64,000 nt of DNA from CAYQNU01 sp964419055 (GTDB lineage: Bacteria; Bacteroidota; Bacteroidia; Flavobacteriales_D; Parvicellaceae). Under the pieces are notes generated by a model. That model worked only from the letters and a program-made list of their open reading frames with translations, did no database searches and had not been told where the DNA came from. Shown piece after piece: positions 8,737 to 16,847 of the stretch. The translations under genes and the position numbers were made by a program. Each line of letters starts with the position of its first letter. Position 1 is the stretch's first letter. Location: positions 1 through 64,000 of the forward strand of contig CAYQNU010000015.1 of NCBI GenBank assembly GCA_964419055.1, given 5' to 3'.

Positions 8737-9459
8737 TTAATCTATAGTGAAGTCGGTCTCTTTATAGATTAAACGAACAATTAATTTATACTCTTTACCA
8801 TCAATTGTGAGATAATCTGGTAAGCGTTCTTGAATTAACTTAGGAGGTGACTCTATTGATTCTATTGAAATCGGGAAAATGTTCGTAGAACCGAAATGAG
8901 AATAACTAGTTTCGATAATGTCTTTATCGAAAAGGATGGTATTTCTTTCTTTTGGTAATCGAGCCTCAAAAGAATCAATGAGAATAGAATCATCATATAC
9001 TTTGACTAAGAATTGATCTTTCAATGGTCTCTTAATCCTTATATAATTTACTGCGGTTCCAATTTGCGCTTGATGAAGTGTTCCATCCACATCAAAAGTT
9101 AAGGTATCGAAGAACATATACCCTCTGTTAAAGTAGTGTGGCCCATAGCCTATATTGACAAGGTTCTTTTCATATTCATTATAAGTGTATTCTACTCTTC
9201 GATTGAGTTCAATTAGAGTGTCCAATTCTGTCAAAATAAGTGAGTCATTTTTAAATTGATATACCGCAACAATTTGTGAGTTGTGACGATTTGATTTGTA
9301 GAAATCGAGTATAGCAAGTGTGTCGTTAACACTAATTATTGTTCCAAAATCCTGACCACCCAATTCCGAATTATATTCTGAATATAACTCTTTGTGTAAT
9401 TTTTGTGCAGAGCTTTCAGATACAATAAGAAGTGATACTATTATTAATAATAGTATCAT
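8737..9459 (-). CDS. Exported protein of unknown function
   Basis: This is a 240-residue protein with a hydrophobic signal peptide (residues 1-18, LLIIVSLLIVSESSAQ). The mature part is rich in beta-strand-like alternating residues and charged side chains. There are no cysteines, no lipobox and no recognisable catalytic motif. It is a member of the same-strand accessory island. Repeat copy C lies upstream of its start, and GTTATGCC lies three bases beyond its stop. No function can be proposed. Confidence 0.6.
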   Translation of the reverse strand: MILLLIIVSLLIVSESSAQKLHKELYSEYNSELGGQDFGTIISVNDTLAILDFYKSNRHNSQIVAVYQFKNDSLILTELDTLIELNRRVEYTYNEYEKNLVNIGYGPHYFNRGYMFFDTLTFDVDGTLHQAQIGTAVNYIRIKRPLKDQFLVKVYDDSILIDSFEARLPKERNTILFDKDIIETSYSHFGSTNIFPISIESIESPPKLIQERLPDYLTIDGKEYKLIVRLIYKETDFTID

Positions 9460-9543
9460 ATGATGATTAGTTTATTTTTTATTCCCTTTATATTATATAG
9501 AAGTTTGGTCATCATATATATTAACTACTTAACCCTTCCATTG

Positions 9544-9715
9544 TGCATAACTTATATATACCCGCTATAAGCTTTCGCATATACAACCAATTTTGGCTTG
9601 CTTGGCAAAGGTTTGTTTCGGTTTATTTATTTTTCAAATCTAGTAATTATCGATCAAACTACCAAATAATTTTGTAGGTGAAAGGTATGGATAGATGGGG
9701 TGTTGGTAATGGTTC
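9544..9715. repeat. Dispersed island repeat, copy C
   Basis: This is the most complete copy. It starts GCATAACTTATATATACCCG and has the shared core CCAATTTTGGCTTGCTTGG through ACTACCAAATAAT (9588-9670). It ends with the tail AGGTATGGATAGATGGGG that also occurs at 5250. A separate hairpin follows directly at 9717. Confidence 0.88.
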
Positions 9716-9716
9716 T

Positions 9717-9772
9717 CAACTAGGAGACGCGGGCTTCTCGGATGTGGTTGTTCAGCCCGTGGCTTTTAGTTG
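9717..9772. repeat. GC-rich hairpin (attC- or REP-like)
   Basis: CAACTAGGAGACGCGGGCT (9717-9735) pairs with AGCCCGTGGCTTTTAGTTG (9754-9772) with only a few mismatches across an 18-base loop. It is much more GC-rich than its surroundings. It lies 15 bases beyond the stop codon of the 190-residue island gene. It could act as a terminator for that gene, a REP-type element, or a cassette recombination site. Confidence 0.7.
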
Positions 9773-9786
9773 AAGTTATAGGTGTT

Positions 9787-10359
9787 TTATTTTATGCTGT
9801 TCATTTCAATCATAATTTCCTCGAGATTCCAACCAATTATAACATAGGGGAATTCATCATCTTCAGGTTTTTTTATTTCTTTTCTGAACTTTCCAAGATA
9901 ACTTGCATTTATCATTTCAGGAAATTTTCTCGGTTTTGTGTACTCAAATATATAAAGTCCATATGAGTCGTAGAACTTTAAAGAATCTTGATACTTCCAT
10001 AAGTTAGCATCCCATCTTAGGGTCCTATTATTAAATTCTATTTCGCCAATTAAATTTACCGTTGAATCCAACTTTAACACAGGAAGTTTGATTAAGGAAC
10101 TAATCCTTTCATTTTCTTCATTTGACTTCGATGACTCAACTAATATTAAGTGAGCTCGAACTTCACAAAGTAAACTATCGGAATTGTTTATTCGAATCTT
10201 GAAATTGGTGTCTAAATCCTTTATCTTTCCATTTAACACATAAATTACCCTGAACGTATTTAGTGAATTTGGAGATTTACAATGACAAGGCGTTTGTGAC
10301 CAAGAAAAAAATGGTCCAAGGACGAGTGATATTAATATGATGTACTGAATACTTTTCAT
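9787..10359 (-). CDS. Exported protein of unknown function
   Basis: This 190-residue protein has a signal peptide (residues 1-22, ending FFSWSQ). The mature N-terminus starts TPCHCKSPN, a CxC pair that could form a disulfide or bind metal. The rest contains no motif that I recognise. The C-terminus IIGWNLEEIMIEMN looks helical. It is an island gene, followed on its own strand by the GC-rich hairpin and repeat copy C. Confidence 0.6.
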   Translation of the reverse strand: MKSIQYIILISLVLGPFFSWSQTPCHCKSPNSLNTFRVIYVLNGKIKDLDTNFKIRINNSDSLLCEVRAHLILVESSKSNEENERISSLIKLPVLKLDSTVNLIGEIEFNNRTLRWDANLWKYQDSLKFYDSYGLYIFEYTKPRKFPEMINASYLGKFRKEIKKPEDDEFPYVIIGWNLEEIMIEMNSIK

Positions 10360-10375
10360 TACCTACAACGTTTTG

Positions 10376-10488
10376 CAGCTACCCGAAGGGCGGGACTTTT
10401 ACCACAAAACTTGATTTGAAAAACTAATGTTTGATTAACCACAAAACTGTCTTTGGAACACGAAACCCCGCCTTTTGGGTAGGTGCTG
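10376..10488. repeat. Imperfect inverted repeat (attC-like)
   Basis: CAGCTACCCGAAGGGCGGG (10376-10394) pairs with CCCGCCTTTTGGGTAGGTGC (10467-10486), giving a 113-base element. ACCACAAAACT occurs as a direct repeat inside the loop (10401, 10439). On the minus strand it starts 17 bases after the stop codon of the 347-residue gene and ends close to the start of the next gene. This is the layout of a cassette attachment site, though none is proven. Confidence 0.6.
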
Positions 10489-10504
10489 TTATTTGCTGTT
10501 TTTA

Positions 10505-11548
10505 TCATTCGTCAATTGGTTTTGGCATATCGTCATAAGGGTACTCATAACCGTAATGCTCTTCCCATTCTTTCTTTACGATGTCACCATAAATAATTTG
10601 ACGAACTTCATAATCTTTTGTGTCCATTGTCCCAACGAAAATTCTTTGATGTTCTGGAACAGCTTCATAGGCTAACTTTAATTCGTCTCTTAATTTTGTT
10701 GTTGGATTTTGTTTGTATTCGTCAAATATTCTTGCACACTTGGCAATACTATTCTCCCTTCCGTTAAGCTCATTGAATTTGTCCGTTAGTTCATTAAGTT
10801 TGAATTTGATGTCAACTCCGCTTCCAGAAACAATTTTAAAAGAACCAAAGTTCAAGATTGTTACAGTTTCTCCGATTTTCAATTCTGTAGTTAGTGTTCC
10901 TTTTTGAGATAGGTTATCCAAGTCTTCAAATTTGTAAATTTTCTTGGTCGGTAAATTAGTTATCTCGATGTCTCCACTTTTGTAAATAGATAATTCTGCT
11001 AAATAAGTTTTGTTGTCGTCATTTCTATAGAAGAAATTAAATTTCTCGCCATAAATCCTGTTAGGGAAGAAAGAGTTTGGGTCGTCAAAATGATAAGGTT
11101 TTGGTGTCGGTATAAAGTGTTTTGCAACATTTGCTTTGCCTACCATTTTTGAATTATTGCCATTGTAATTGTGTAAATTTTCTAGTGTTGGGTTAAGTTG
11201 CTTTACTAATGAATAAACATAATCGTATAGGGTTTCTTTGGTGTGATGCCATTCTCCTTGCTCAATATTCCAATTACCTAAACTAAAAATAGAAATCGCT
11301 TCTCCGTCTGGAATTGAAGTAACAACCCAACCTTTATTCAACTTGTCTTTGAACATAGATAAATCAACCATTTCCCAACAAGAAATAAGTCCGTCACTAT
11401 ATACTTGCAAGTCAGTAAAATGATATTGCATATTGTGAATAATCCCTGGAATAGAAAATCCTTCAAGTACTTCTGTTCTTGTTATCGTTGTCAAGTCGAC
11501 TGGTTCAGTCGTCTTGTTAGATTTGAATATTTTGTCAAAAAGTTTCAT
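10505..11548 (-). CDS. Cytoplasmic protein of unknown function
   Basis: This 347-residue protein lacks a signal peptide or membrane segment. Residues 35-70 are rich in aromatic and acidic residues, including LISCWEMVDLS. The C-terminal part has EHQRIFVGTMDTKD followed by an acidic, Tyr-rich tail (HYGYEYPYDD). The composition suggests a soluble single-domain or two-domain protein. I do not recognise the family. It is the first gene of the same-strand island in the direction of transcription, with repeat copy D just upstream of its start and an attC-like hairpin just after its stop. Confidence 0.6.
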   Translation of the reverse strand: MKLFDKIFKSNKTTEPVDLTTITRTEVLEGFSIPGIIHNMQYHFTDLQVYSDGLISCWEMVDLSMFKDKLNKGWVVTSIPDGEAISIFSLGNWNIEQGEWHHTKETLYDYVYSLVKQLNPTLENLHNYNGNNSKMVGKANVAKHFIPTPKPYHFDDPNSFFPNRIYGEKFNFFYRNDDNKTYLAELSIYKSGDIEITNLPTKKIYKFEDLDNLSQKGTLTTELKIGETVTILNFGSFKIVSGSGVDIKFKLNELTDKFNELNGRENSIAKCARIFDEYKQNPTTKLRDELKLAYEAVPEHQRIFVGTMDTKDYEVRQIIYGDIVKKEWEEHYGYEYPYDDMPKPIDE

Positions 11549-11574
11549 TTGTTGCAGAGGGTCTATTTAAAATA

Positions 11575-11715
11575 GCACATAACTCGAATATAACCGCTAT
11601 AAACTTTCGCCTATATAACCCATTATGACCTGCTTGACAAAGGTTTGTTTCGGTTGATTTATTTTTCAAATCTAGTTAGAATCGCTCATACTACCAAATA
11701 ATATTTAAACTGAGT
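11575..11715. repeat. Dispersed island repeat, copy D
   Basis: This is the fourth copy. It has GCTATAAACTTTCGCCTATA, the core GGTTTGTTTCGGTTGATTTA, TTTATTTTTCAAATCTAGT and ACTACCAAATAAT (about 11600-11702). The tail seen in copies B and C is missing. It forms the right edge of the accessory island. Confidence 0.85.
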
Positions 11716-11795
11716 GAAATGATAACTGCTTAAAAAACAAATTTATTACTATTGAAAATTTAAAGTAAAATTTGACTAGTCAAATGACAACTCCC

Positions 11796-12359
11796 CTACT
11801 TCCCTTGACTTTGCTTCAACATGGTATTCCACTGATTGTTGAGGAAATTATGGTAGACTTGGTATTGATTGCTTCCAAAAAAGACCAAAATACCCATCAG
11901 TTCTTCTTGGGTTTTGTAACCCGGATAGACTACTAAACGGGTGAAGTTTTCATCTAACATAGCGTAAGAAGGAAATGACATCGCCCCATCTAATAATGAA
12001 TAGGCAAACCAATGTGTACGGCCTCTTGCTGATTCGTGGGTTTTGATGAACGAGGGTTCAGAATTGGTAAATTGATGTCCATTAAAATTGATGGTGTCGC
12101 GCATTTCGGCATCTAACTTCACCGCATAATAATGATCGTTCATATATTGAACCACAGCTGGGTCGATAAAAGTGGTTTGATCCATTTTTTTGCACCAACC
12201 GCACCAACCGGTATATAAATCAATGAATATTTTTTTCTTGGTTGAATCTTTGTCTCGTTGAACAATCATTTCATCCCAAGTCATCCAATTGATGGTTTGC
12301 TGAGCGTAATTTGAAAAGCTTAATGAAATGAGTATTAGAAATAAGGGTATTGATTTCAT
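11796..12359 (-). CDS. Exported thioredoxin-like protein with CGWC motif
   Basis: This is a 187-residue thioredoxin-fold protein. From the ATG at 12359 it starts MKSIPLFLILISLSF with a signal peptide ending near residue 20 (NYAQQ). A longer frame starting at 12413 would bury that signal, so it is rejected. The active site CGWC is at 53-56 in YTGWCGWCKKM, typical of the thioredoxin_7/DUF255-like group in Bacteroidetes. It probably reduces or isomerises disulfides of exported proteins. The usual cis-proline region is harder to place; FPSYAMLDE near residue 130 is the candidate. It stands at the right edge of the accessory island. Confidence 0.8.
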   Translation of the reverse strand: MKSIPLFLILISLSFSNYAQQTINWMTWDEMIVQRDKDSTKKKIFIDLYTGWCGWCKKMDQTTFIDPAVVQYMNDHYYAVKLDAEMRDTINFNGHQFTNSEPSFIKTHESARGRTHWFAYSLLDGAMSFPSYAMLDENFTRLVVYPGYKTQEELMGILVFFGSNQYQVYHNFLNNQWNTMLKQSQGK

Positions 12360-12722
12360 ACTATTGGTTTTAAAAATTATTAAATTAAAAATGTACTTAA
12401 CTAAATTATACAAGGTTGAATAAAAAAACTAATTCCAATATTTTTTTCCTAACTTTTTTCTTGTCAAAAAAGTTACAAAAAGACAAGACGAAAAGATGCT
12501 TCTTCCCGCTCTGCTCGTTTTGTTTATTTTCTGAAAATTGGTTGCATCACACCTTCCTTCACACATTTTTTGAAAATAATACAAACCGATCATTCACAGC
12601 ACACGCACCCTCGCCTTTTCGTCCGGCCAACGCACTTTTTATGCACGATTGATTCAAACTATTGCTCTCTTTTATACTCTTTTTCATTGGATATCAGGCA
12701 ATACCTTTAAACTAATCCTACT
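12360..12722. other. Intergenic region with hairpins, no gene
   Basis: CTTTTTT and AAAAAAG (about 12468-12500) and CTTGTC / GACAAG form nested short inverted pairs. A less AT-rich, C-rich stretch at 12500-12650 differs from its surroundings. A 78-codon frame here is low-complexity and has no protein-like features, so I do not call a gene. The stretch may be a degenerate dispersed repeat. Confidence 0.5.
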
Positions 12723-14945
12723 TTATAAATTCTTCAATAAGAAGTTAGTCATTTTATCATACAAATGCCAACGGGTATAACCTCCGTGGATGCCGTGATC
12801 TTTGTTGGGATAAGCCATAAATTCAAATTGTTTGTTGGCATTAACCAATGCATTATTCATTTCCATAGCATTTTGAAAATGCACGTTGTCATCTGCCGAA
12901 CCATGTATCAGTAAATAATTACCTTTTAATTTGGCTACGTGATTGATCGGTGAATTATCATCATAGTTTTTACCATTTTCTTGAGGGGTGCGCATAAAAC
13001 GCTCCGTATACACATTGTCATAATAACGCCAATTGGTAACCGGTGCTACAGCAATTGCCGCTTTGAAAACATCGGCACCTTTGGTGATACACAATGATGA
13101 CATATACCCTCCGTAGCTCCATCCAAAAATACCGATTCTTTTGGCATCTACAAAAGGCATTTTACCCAATTCTTGTGCTGCAAATATTTGATCTTCGGTT
13201 TCTTTTTTACCCAATTCCAAATAGGTGCAATGTTTAAATTCTCTACCTCTATAACCAGTTCCTCGAGCATCAACACTTACTACAATATAACCTTGTTGTG
13301 CTAACGATTGAAACCAGAAATAATTTCCATAACTCCAAGCGTCATTCACCGTATTAATTCCAGGTCCTCCATAAACAAACATCAAAACAGGGTATTTTTT
13401 ATCTTTCTCCATCACTGTTGGTTTGATCATCCACGCATTCAAATCTGTTCCCTCAGCATTTTTGATGGTAAGAAAAGTAGCAGGATTGATATCGTATTTG
13501 GCTAAACGTTCTTTTAACTTAGCGTTGTCCTTAATTACAAATGGAGCAGCTTTTTTGCCTTTCAATGCATTGTCCATTATGGAAACGGTAAAAGGCGTAT
13601 TGATATCAGAATGATACAATAAAAAATAGCGGTAATTTGAACTGAATTCTGCTCTGTTGGTTCCTTTGTTTACCGACAACATTCTCATATTGGTTCCATC
13701 TGCATTGATGGCATAAACCTCTCGTTGGGTGGCACTGTTTTTAGCCGCTTGAAAATACACAATGTTGTTTTTTTCATCGTAACCATATACTTCGGTCACT
13801 TCCCAATTTCCTCGGGTGATTTGAGTCAAATTGCCTGTAGCCACATCCATAAAATAAAGGTGGTTGAAATTGTCTTTTTCGCTGGTCCAAAGTATTTTTT
13901 TATCACCACCCACAAATTTCATGTTATCGTGAATATCAATGTACGTATCGGCCTTTTCGGTGTAAATGGTTTTTATGGCTACTGGGTTGATCATTTTGCG
14001 GCCTGGGTCAAAACTTCCCACTAAAAGATCCAATTGATTTTGCAAACGATTCAATCGTTGTACACACAAGGTAAACCCATCATTAGCCCAAGCCATACGT
14101 GGAACATAAATATCTTGGTTTTCGCCTAAATCAAAATTATCTGTTTTGCGCGAATGCACATTAAACACATTAACTGAAATTACTGAATTGGCTTCACCTG
14201 CTTTTGGGTACTTAAAACGATAATGATCAGGATACAATTGCCCATATAATTCCATCTGAAATTCTTTAACGGCTGATTCATCCATTCTATAAAAAGCGAT
14301 ATTAGCACTGGTTGGCGACCAATGAAACCCTTTATGAAAACTGAATTCTTCCTCATAAACCCAATCAACAGCTCCATTGATTACTTCGTTTATCTTTCCA
14401 TCTGAAGTTACTTGTATTTCATCTCCCGACACTAAATACTTTACAAACAAATTGTTGTCTCTTACGAAAGCGATCATCGTTCCGTCTGGTGAAAATTCAG
14501 CTAATCGTTGTTTTCCTAATTTCTCATCAGAAAGCGGAGTAATTTTTTTAGTAGCTATATCATAGAAATAATAAAATGCTTTACTCGAATGACGGTAAAT
14601 GCTTTCTTGTTCGGAGGCAATTAATATTTTGCTCTCATCTGCATTAAAGTGGTATTCATCAATCGATAATTTTTTGCCATTGAAAACAAAATCAACGGAT
14701 GAAAGTACTGTCGCCACTTTTTTATACCCCACATATGTGTATTTATTGATTGCGGTTGCTTTGGCTTCTTGCTCCAACACGGTAAAATGAATACCGTCAT
14801 TCATTGACTCTACACCGTACACATTCTCTGCAGAGAATTCGCGCGATGCCCATATGAGTTCATTTGAAATGGGGTGTTTTTGGGCTTGAGCGAAAAGAGA
14901 AAAAGAGGTGAAAAATACGAGTGAAAAATTTTTAAATAAACGCAT
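12723..14945 (-). CDS. Dipeptidyl peptidase IV (S9B)
   Basis: This 740-residue exported serine peptidase removes N-terminal dipeptides, usually Xaa-Pro. A signal peptide covers residues 1-22 (ending LFAQAQ). An eight-bladed beta-propeller domain covers roughly 40-480 and includes the family's WVYEEEF segment. The alpha/beta-hydrolase domain follows. The catalytic triad is visible: Ser610 in GWSYGGY, an Asp near 685 in GSADDNVHF, and a His near 716 in KDHGIHGG. Length and order agree with bacterial DPP IV. It could work with the exported Xaa-Pro aminopeptidase of this window in digesting proline-rich peptides, but the two genes are not linked. Confidence 0.93.
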   Translation of the reverse strand: MRLFKNFSLVFFTSFSLFAQAQKHPISNELIWASREFSAENVYGVESMNDGIHFTVLEQEAKATAINKYTYVGYKKVATVLSSVDFVFNGKKLSIDEYHFNADESKILIASEQESIYRHSSKAFYYFYDIATKKITPLSDEKLGKQRLAEFSPDGTMIAFVRDNNLFVKYLVSGDEIQVTSDGKINEVINGAVDWVYEEEFSFHKGFHWSPTSANIAFYRMDESAVKEFQMELYGQLYPDHYRFKYPKAGEANSVISVNVFNVHSRKTDNFDLGENQDIYVPRMAWANDGFTLCVQRLNRLQNQLDLLVGSFDPGRKMINPVAIKTIYTEKADTYIDIHDNMKFVGGDKKILWTSEKDNFNHLYFMDVATGNLTQITRGNWEVTEVYGYDEKNNIVYFQAAKNSATQREVYAINADGTNMRMLSVNKGTNRAEFSSNYRYFLLYHSDINTPFTVSIMDNALKGKKAAPFVIKDNAKLKERLAKYDINPATFLTIKNAEGTDLNAWMIKPTVMEKDKKYPVLMFVYGGPGINTVNDAWSYGNYFWFQSLAQQGYIVVSVDARGTGYRGREFKHCTYLELGKKETEDQIFAAQELGKMPFVDAKRIGIFGWSYGGYMSSLCITKGADVFKAAIAVAPVTNWRYYDNVYTERFMRTPQENGKNYDDNSPINHVAKLKGNYLLIHGSADDNVHFQNAMEMNNALVNANKQFEFMAYPNKDHGIHGGYTRWHLYDKMTNFLLKNL

Positions 14946-14952
14946 TGTACAA

Positions 14953-16836
14953 TTATTTTGAAGTTTTAATTAATTTTTGAGTTCCCATTATTGTGCCATC
15001 CTTATCGATACACTTAAGAATGTAATTTCCTGGTGCTAATGATGAAATAGTAAGCTGAACAGAATTGATAGCTACCATTTCTTTGGTCAATTCTAATTTT
15101 CCAGAAGCGTCATAACATTGAATTGAAGTGACACCTTCAGGCAATTGGCCAATAGTAATTATGTCGTGAGATGGGTTAGGGAAAATTTGAATTTCATTTT
15201 CGGGGAGCATATCCACTACAATTCTACCTTCTACACTTTTGGTTCCATCAAAATCTACTTGAATCAATTGGTAATAATTTTTACCAACTATAGGATTTTC
15301 ATGAAAGGTACTGTACTTTTTTTCTTGATTGGAATTTCCTGCCCCTTTCAAAGAAGTAAACGGTGTGAAATGAATACCATCAATCGAATGTTCCAATTCA
15401 AAATAGTCGTTATTTAATTCACTGGCTGTGGTCCATTTCAACTGAACTGATTTATTTACGGGTTCTCCCTCAAAATTGACTAAAGTAACAGGAAGTGGGC
15501 TGGAAAATTGGTTTAAGGTTCCTATGGTATAAAAACCATCCTCAGCATTGGAATTAAAATCATAATTAAAGGTGATTTGATCACCTGCGGCTGAGGCTGC
15601 ATTAGCAACAATTGTCCAAGCTCCAGAATTGACTGCTCTGTATAACAATTTGTAATCTGACGTTGCACCCACTAAAACAGAAGCTCCCATACCACCATCG
15701 CTGATATCAAAAGTTAAAGTAGTGTTGATGGCTGTACCTGTGTTGGTTACATCAACATACCAAATACGTTCCCATCGCAAATCAATAGGACCACCGGAAG
15801 TAACGTTAACGTCCAACGTGTTTCCAGCATTCGTAACAAGATTGTGACCTAAAAAAACATAATCACCATTGTCGTATCCTGAATTATAGCGCAAGCCTAT
15901 ACCACCTGATACCGAAGAAGAAAATTCTTGATGATTATCAGTAACACTGAATTGACCAATACCAGCTACTTCTCTATCAAAGTTACCGTTGCCAGGAGTA
16001 TCGCCTGCATAAAAATCGTTAGTTGAAAGACCTATATCATATTTAGAGCTTAAATAATTATCGACCACAATTTTTTCAGTTGTATTGAGTATTCTTCTGT
16101 AATAAATAATTTCTGCAATGTAACCATCAAAAGCACGATTGTCACCAACATGAGTAGCGCCAATTATTAGAGGTGATGCGTAATCGGGCATGGTGGCATC
16201 ATTTTCTGTAGACGTTCTCAACAACGTTTGACCACTGAATATTTTGGATCTATTAGCTGCAGCTAATGTACCATCATAAGTAGCTGTTGCGATAATATTT
16301 GAACCAGCTGTTACAGCTGCAGGATTGGTATCAAAACGGTTGTTGTTTGTTACTACATCTAATGTTAGCCTATTATTGGTAAACAAAAAAAACATTATTG
16401 CCTGGTTCACACCTACATTAGTCCTTTTTGAATAAATACTGCGCGCGTTGCTGTTGGTACTATTTGTTCTCACTACCGAAAATAATGTAAAACCAGCTGA
16501 ATTATCCAATTCTGGGGCATCAGGCGCAGTAAGATAATCGTTTTGACCTGCGGTGCTGTTATTATCAAATTGAATGGCTGGAAATCCATTGATAAAATTT
16601 GCCCTATAAATGGGTTGTTGAGCTACAGAAGGTGCTGTAACTGTGTTTCCATTGCCTGACTCATCAGTCCAAGAACTCAGTGGATTTCCATCAACTTTAG
16701 TGGAAGTGCCCCCATCAGCTTTAACCCAAAATGCATTGTTGGTGGAATTGTCAACTCCTGCTGGACCTGATTGACCAAAGGAAGCACAGGCTAGTGAACT
16801 AGCCAAAAGGCAACTCAGTGTTAATCGTTTTTTCAT
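14953..16836 (-). CDS. T9SS-exported LamG-like domain protein
   Basis: This is a 627-residue surface or secreted protein. A signal peptide ends near residue 21 (ACASFGQ). A concanavalin A-like (LamG) sandwich covers about 30-260, with VKADGG and SWTDESGNGN near its start. A middle beta-rich region includes DLRWERIWYVDVT, and a stretch near 450 reads LPVTLVNFEG...LKWTTASE, common in T9SS cargo. The last 75 residues form a type A sorting domain: IQIFPNPSHDIITI, then YDASGKLEL and a final KLIKTSK. The binding target is unknown. It ends seven bases before the DPP IV start, so the two could be cotranscribed. Confidence 0.85.
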   Translation of the reverse strand: MKKRLTLSCLLASSLACASFGQSGPAGVDNSTNNAFWVKADGGTSTKVDGNPLSSWTDESGNGNTVTAPSVAQQPIYRANFINGFPAIQFDNNSTAGQNDYLTAPDAPELDNSAGFTLFSVVRTNSTNSNARSIYSKRTNVGVNQAIMFFLFTNNRLTLDVVTNNNRFDTNPAAVTAGSNIIATATYDGTLAAANRSKIFSGQTLLRTSTENDATMPDYASPLIIGATHVGDNRAFDGYIAEIIYYRRILNTTEKIVVDNYLSSKYDIGLSTNDFYAGDTPGNGNFDREVAGIGQFSVTDNHQEFSSSVSGGIGLRYNSGYDNGDYVFLGHNLVTNAGNTLDVNVTSGGPIDLRWERIWYVDVTNTGTAINTTLTFDISDGGMGASVLVGATSDYKLLYRAVNSGAWTIVANAASAAGDQITFNYDFNSNAEDGFYTIGTLNQFSSPLPVTLVNFEGEPVNKSVQLKWTTASELNNDYFELEHSIDGIHFTPFTSLKGAGNSNQEKKYSTFHENPIVGKNYYQLIQVDFDGTKSVEGRIVVDMLPENEIQIFPNPSHDIITIGQLPEGVTSIQCYDASGKLELTKEMVAINSVQLTISSLAPGNYILKCIDKDGTIMGTQKLIKTSK

Positions 16837-16847
16837 GGTTCAGAATG

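Noticed and set aside
2168..11795. An integron integrase or transposase gene for the island
   Set aside because: No frame in the window looks like a tyrosine recombinase or transposase, so a full integron cannot be claimed.
12416..12652. A 78-codon plus-strand frame in the intergenic stretch
   Set aside because: It is rich in Phe, Lys, Ser and Thr, crosses a hairpin and shows no protein-like features.
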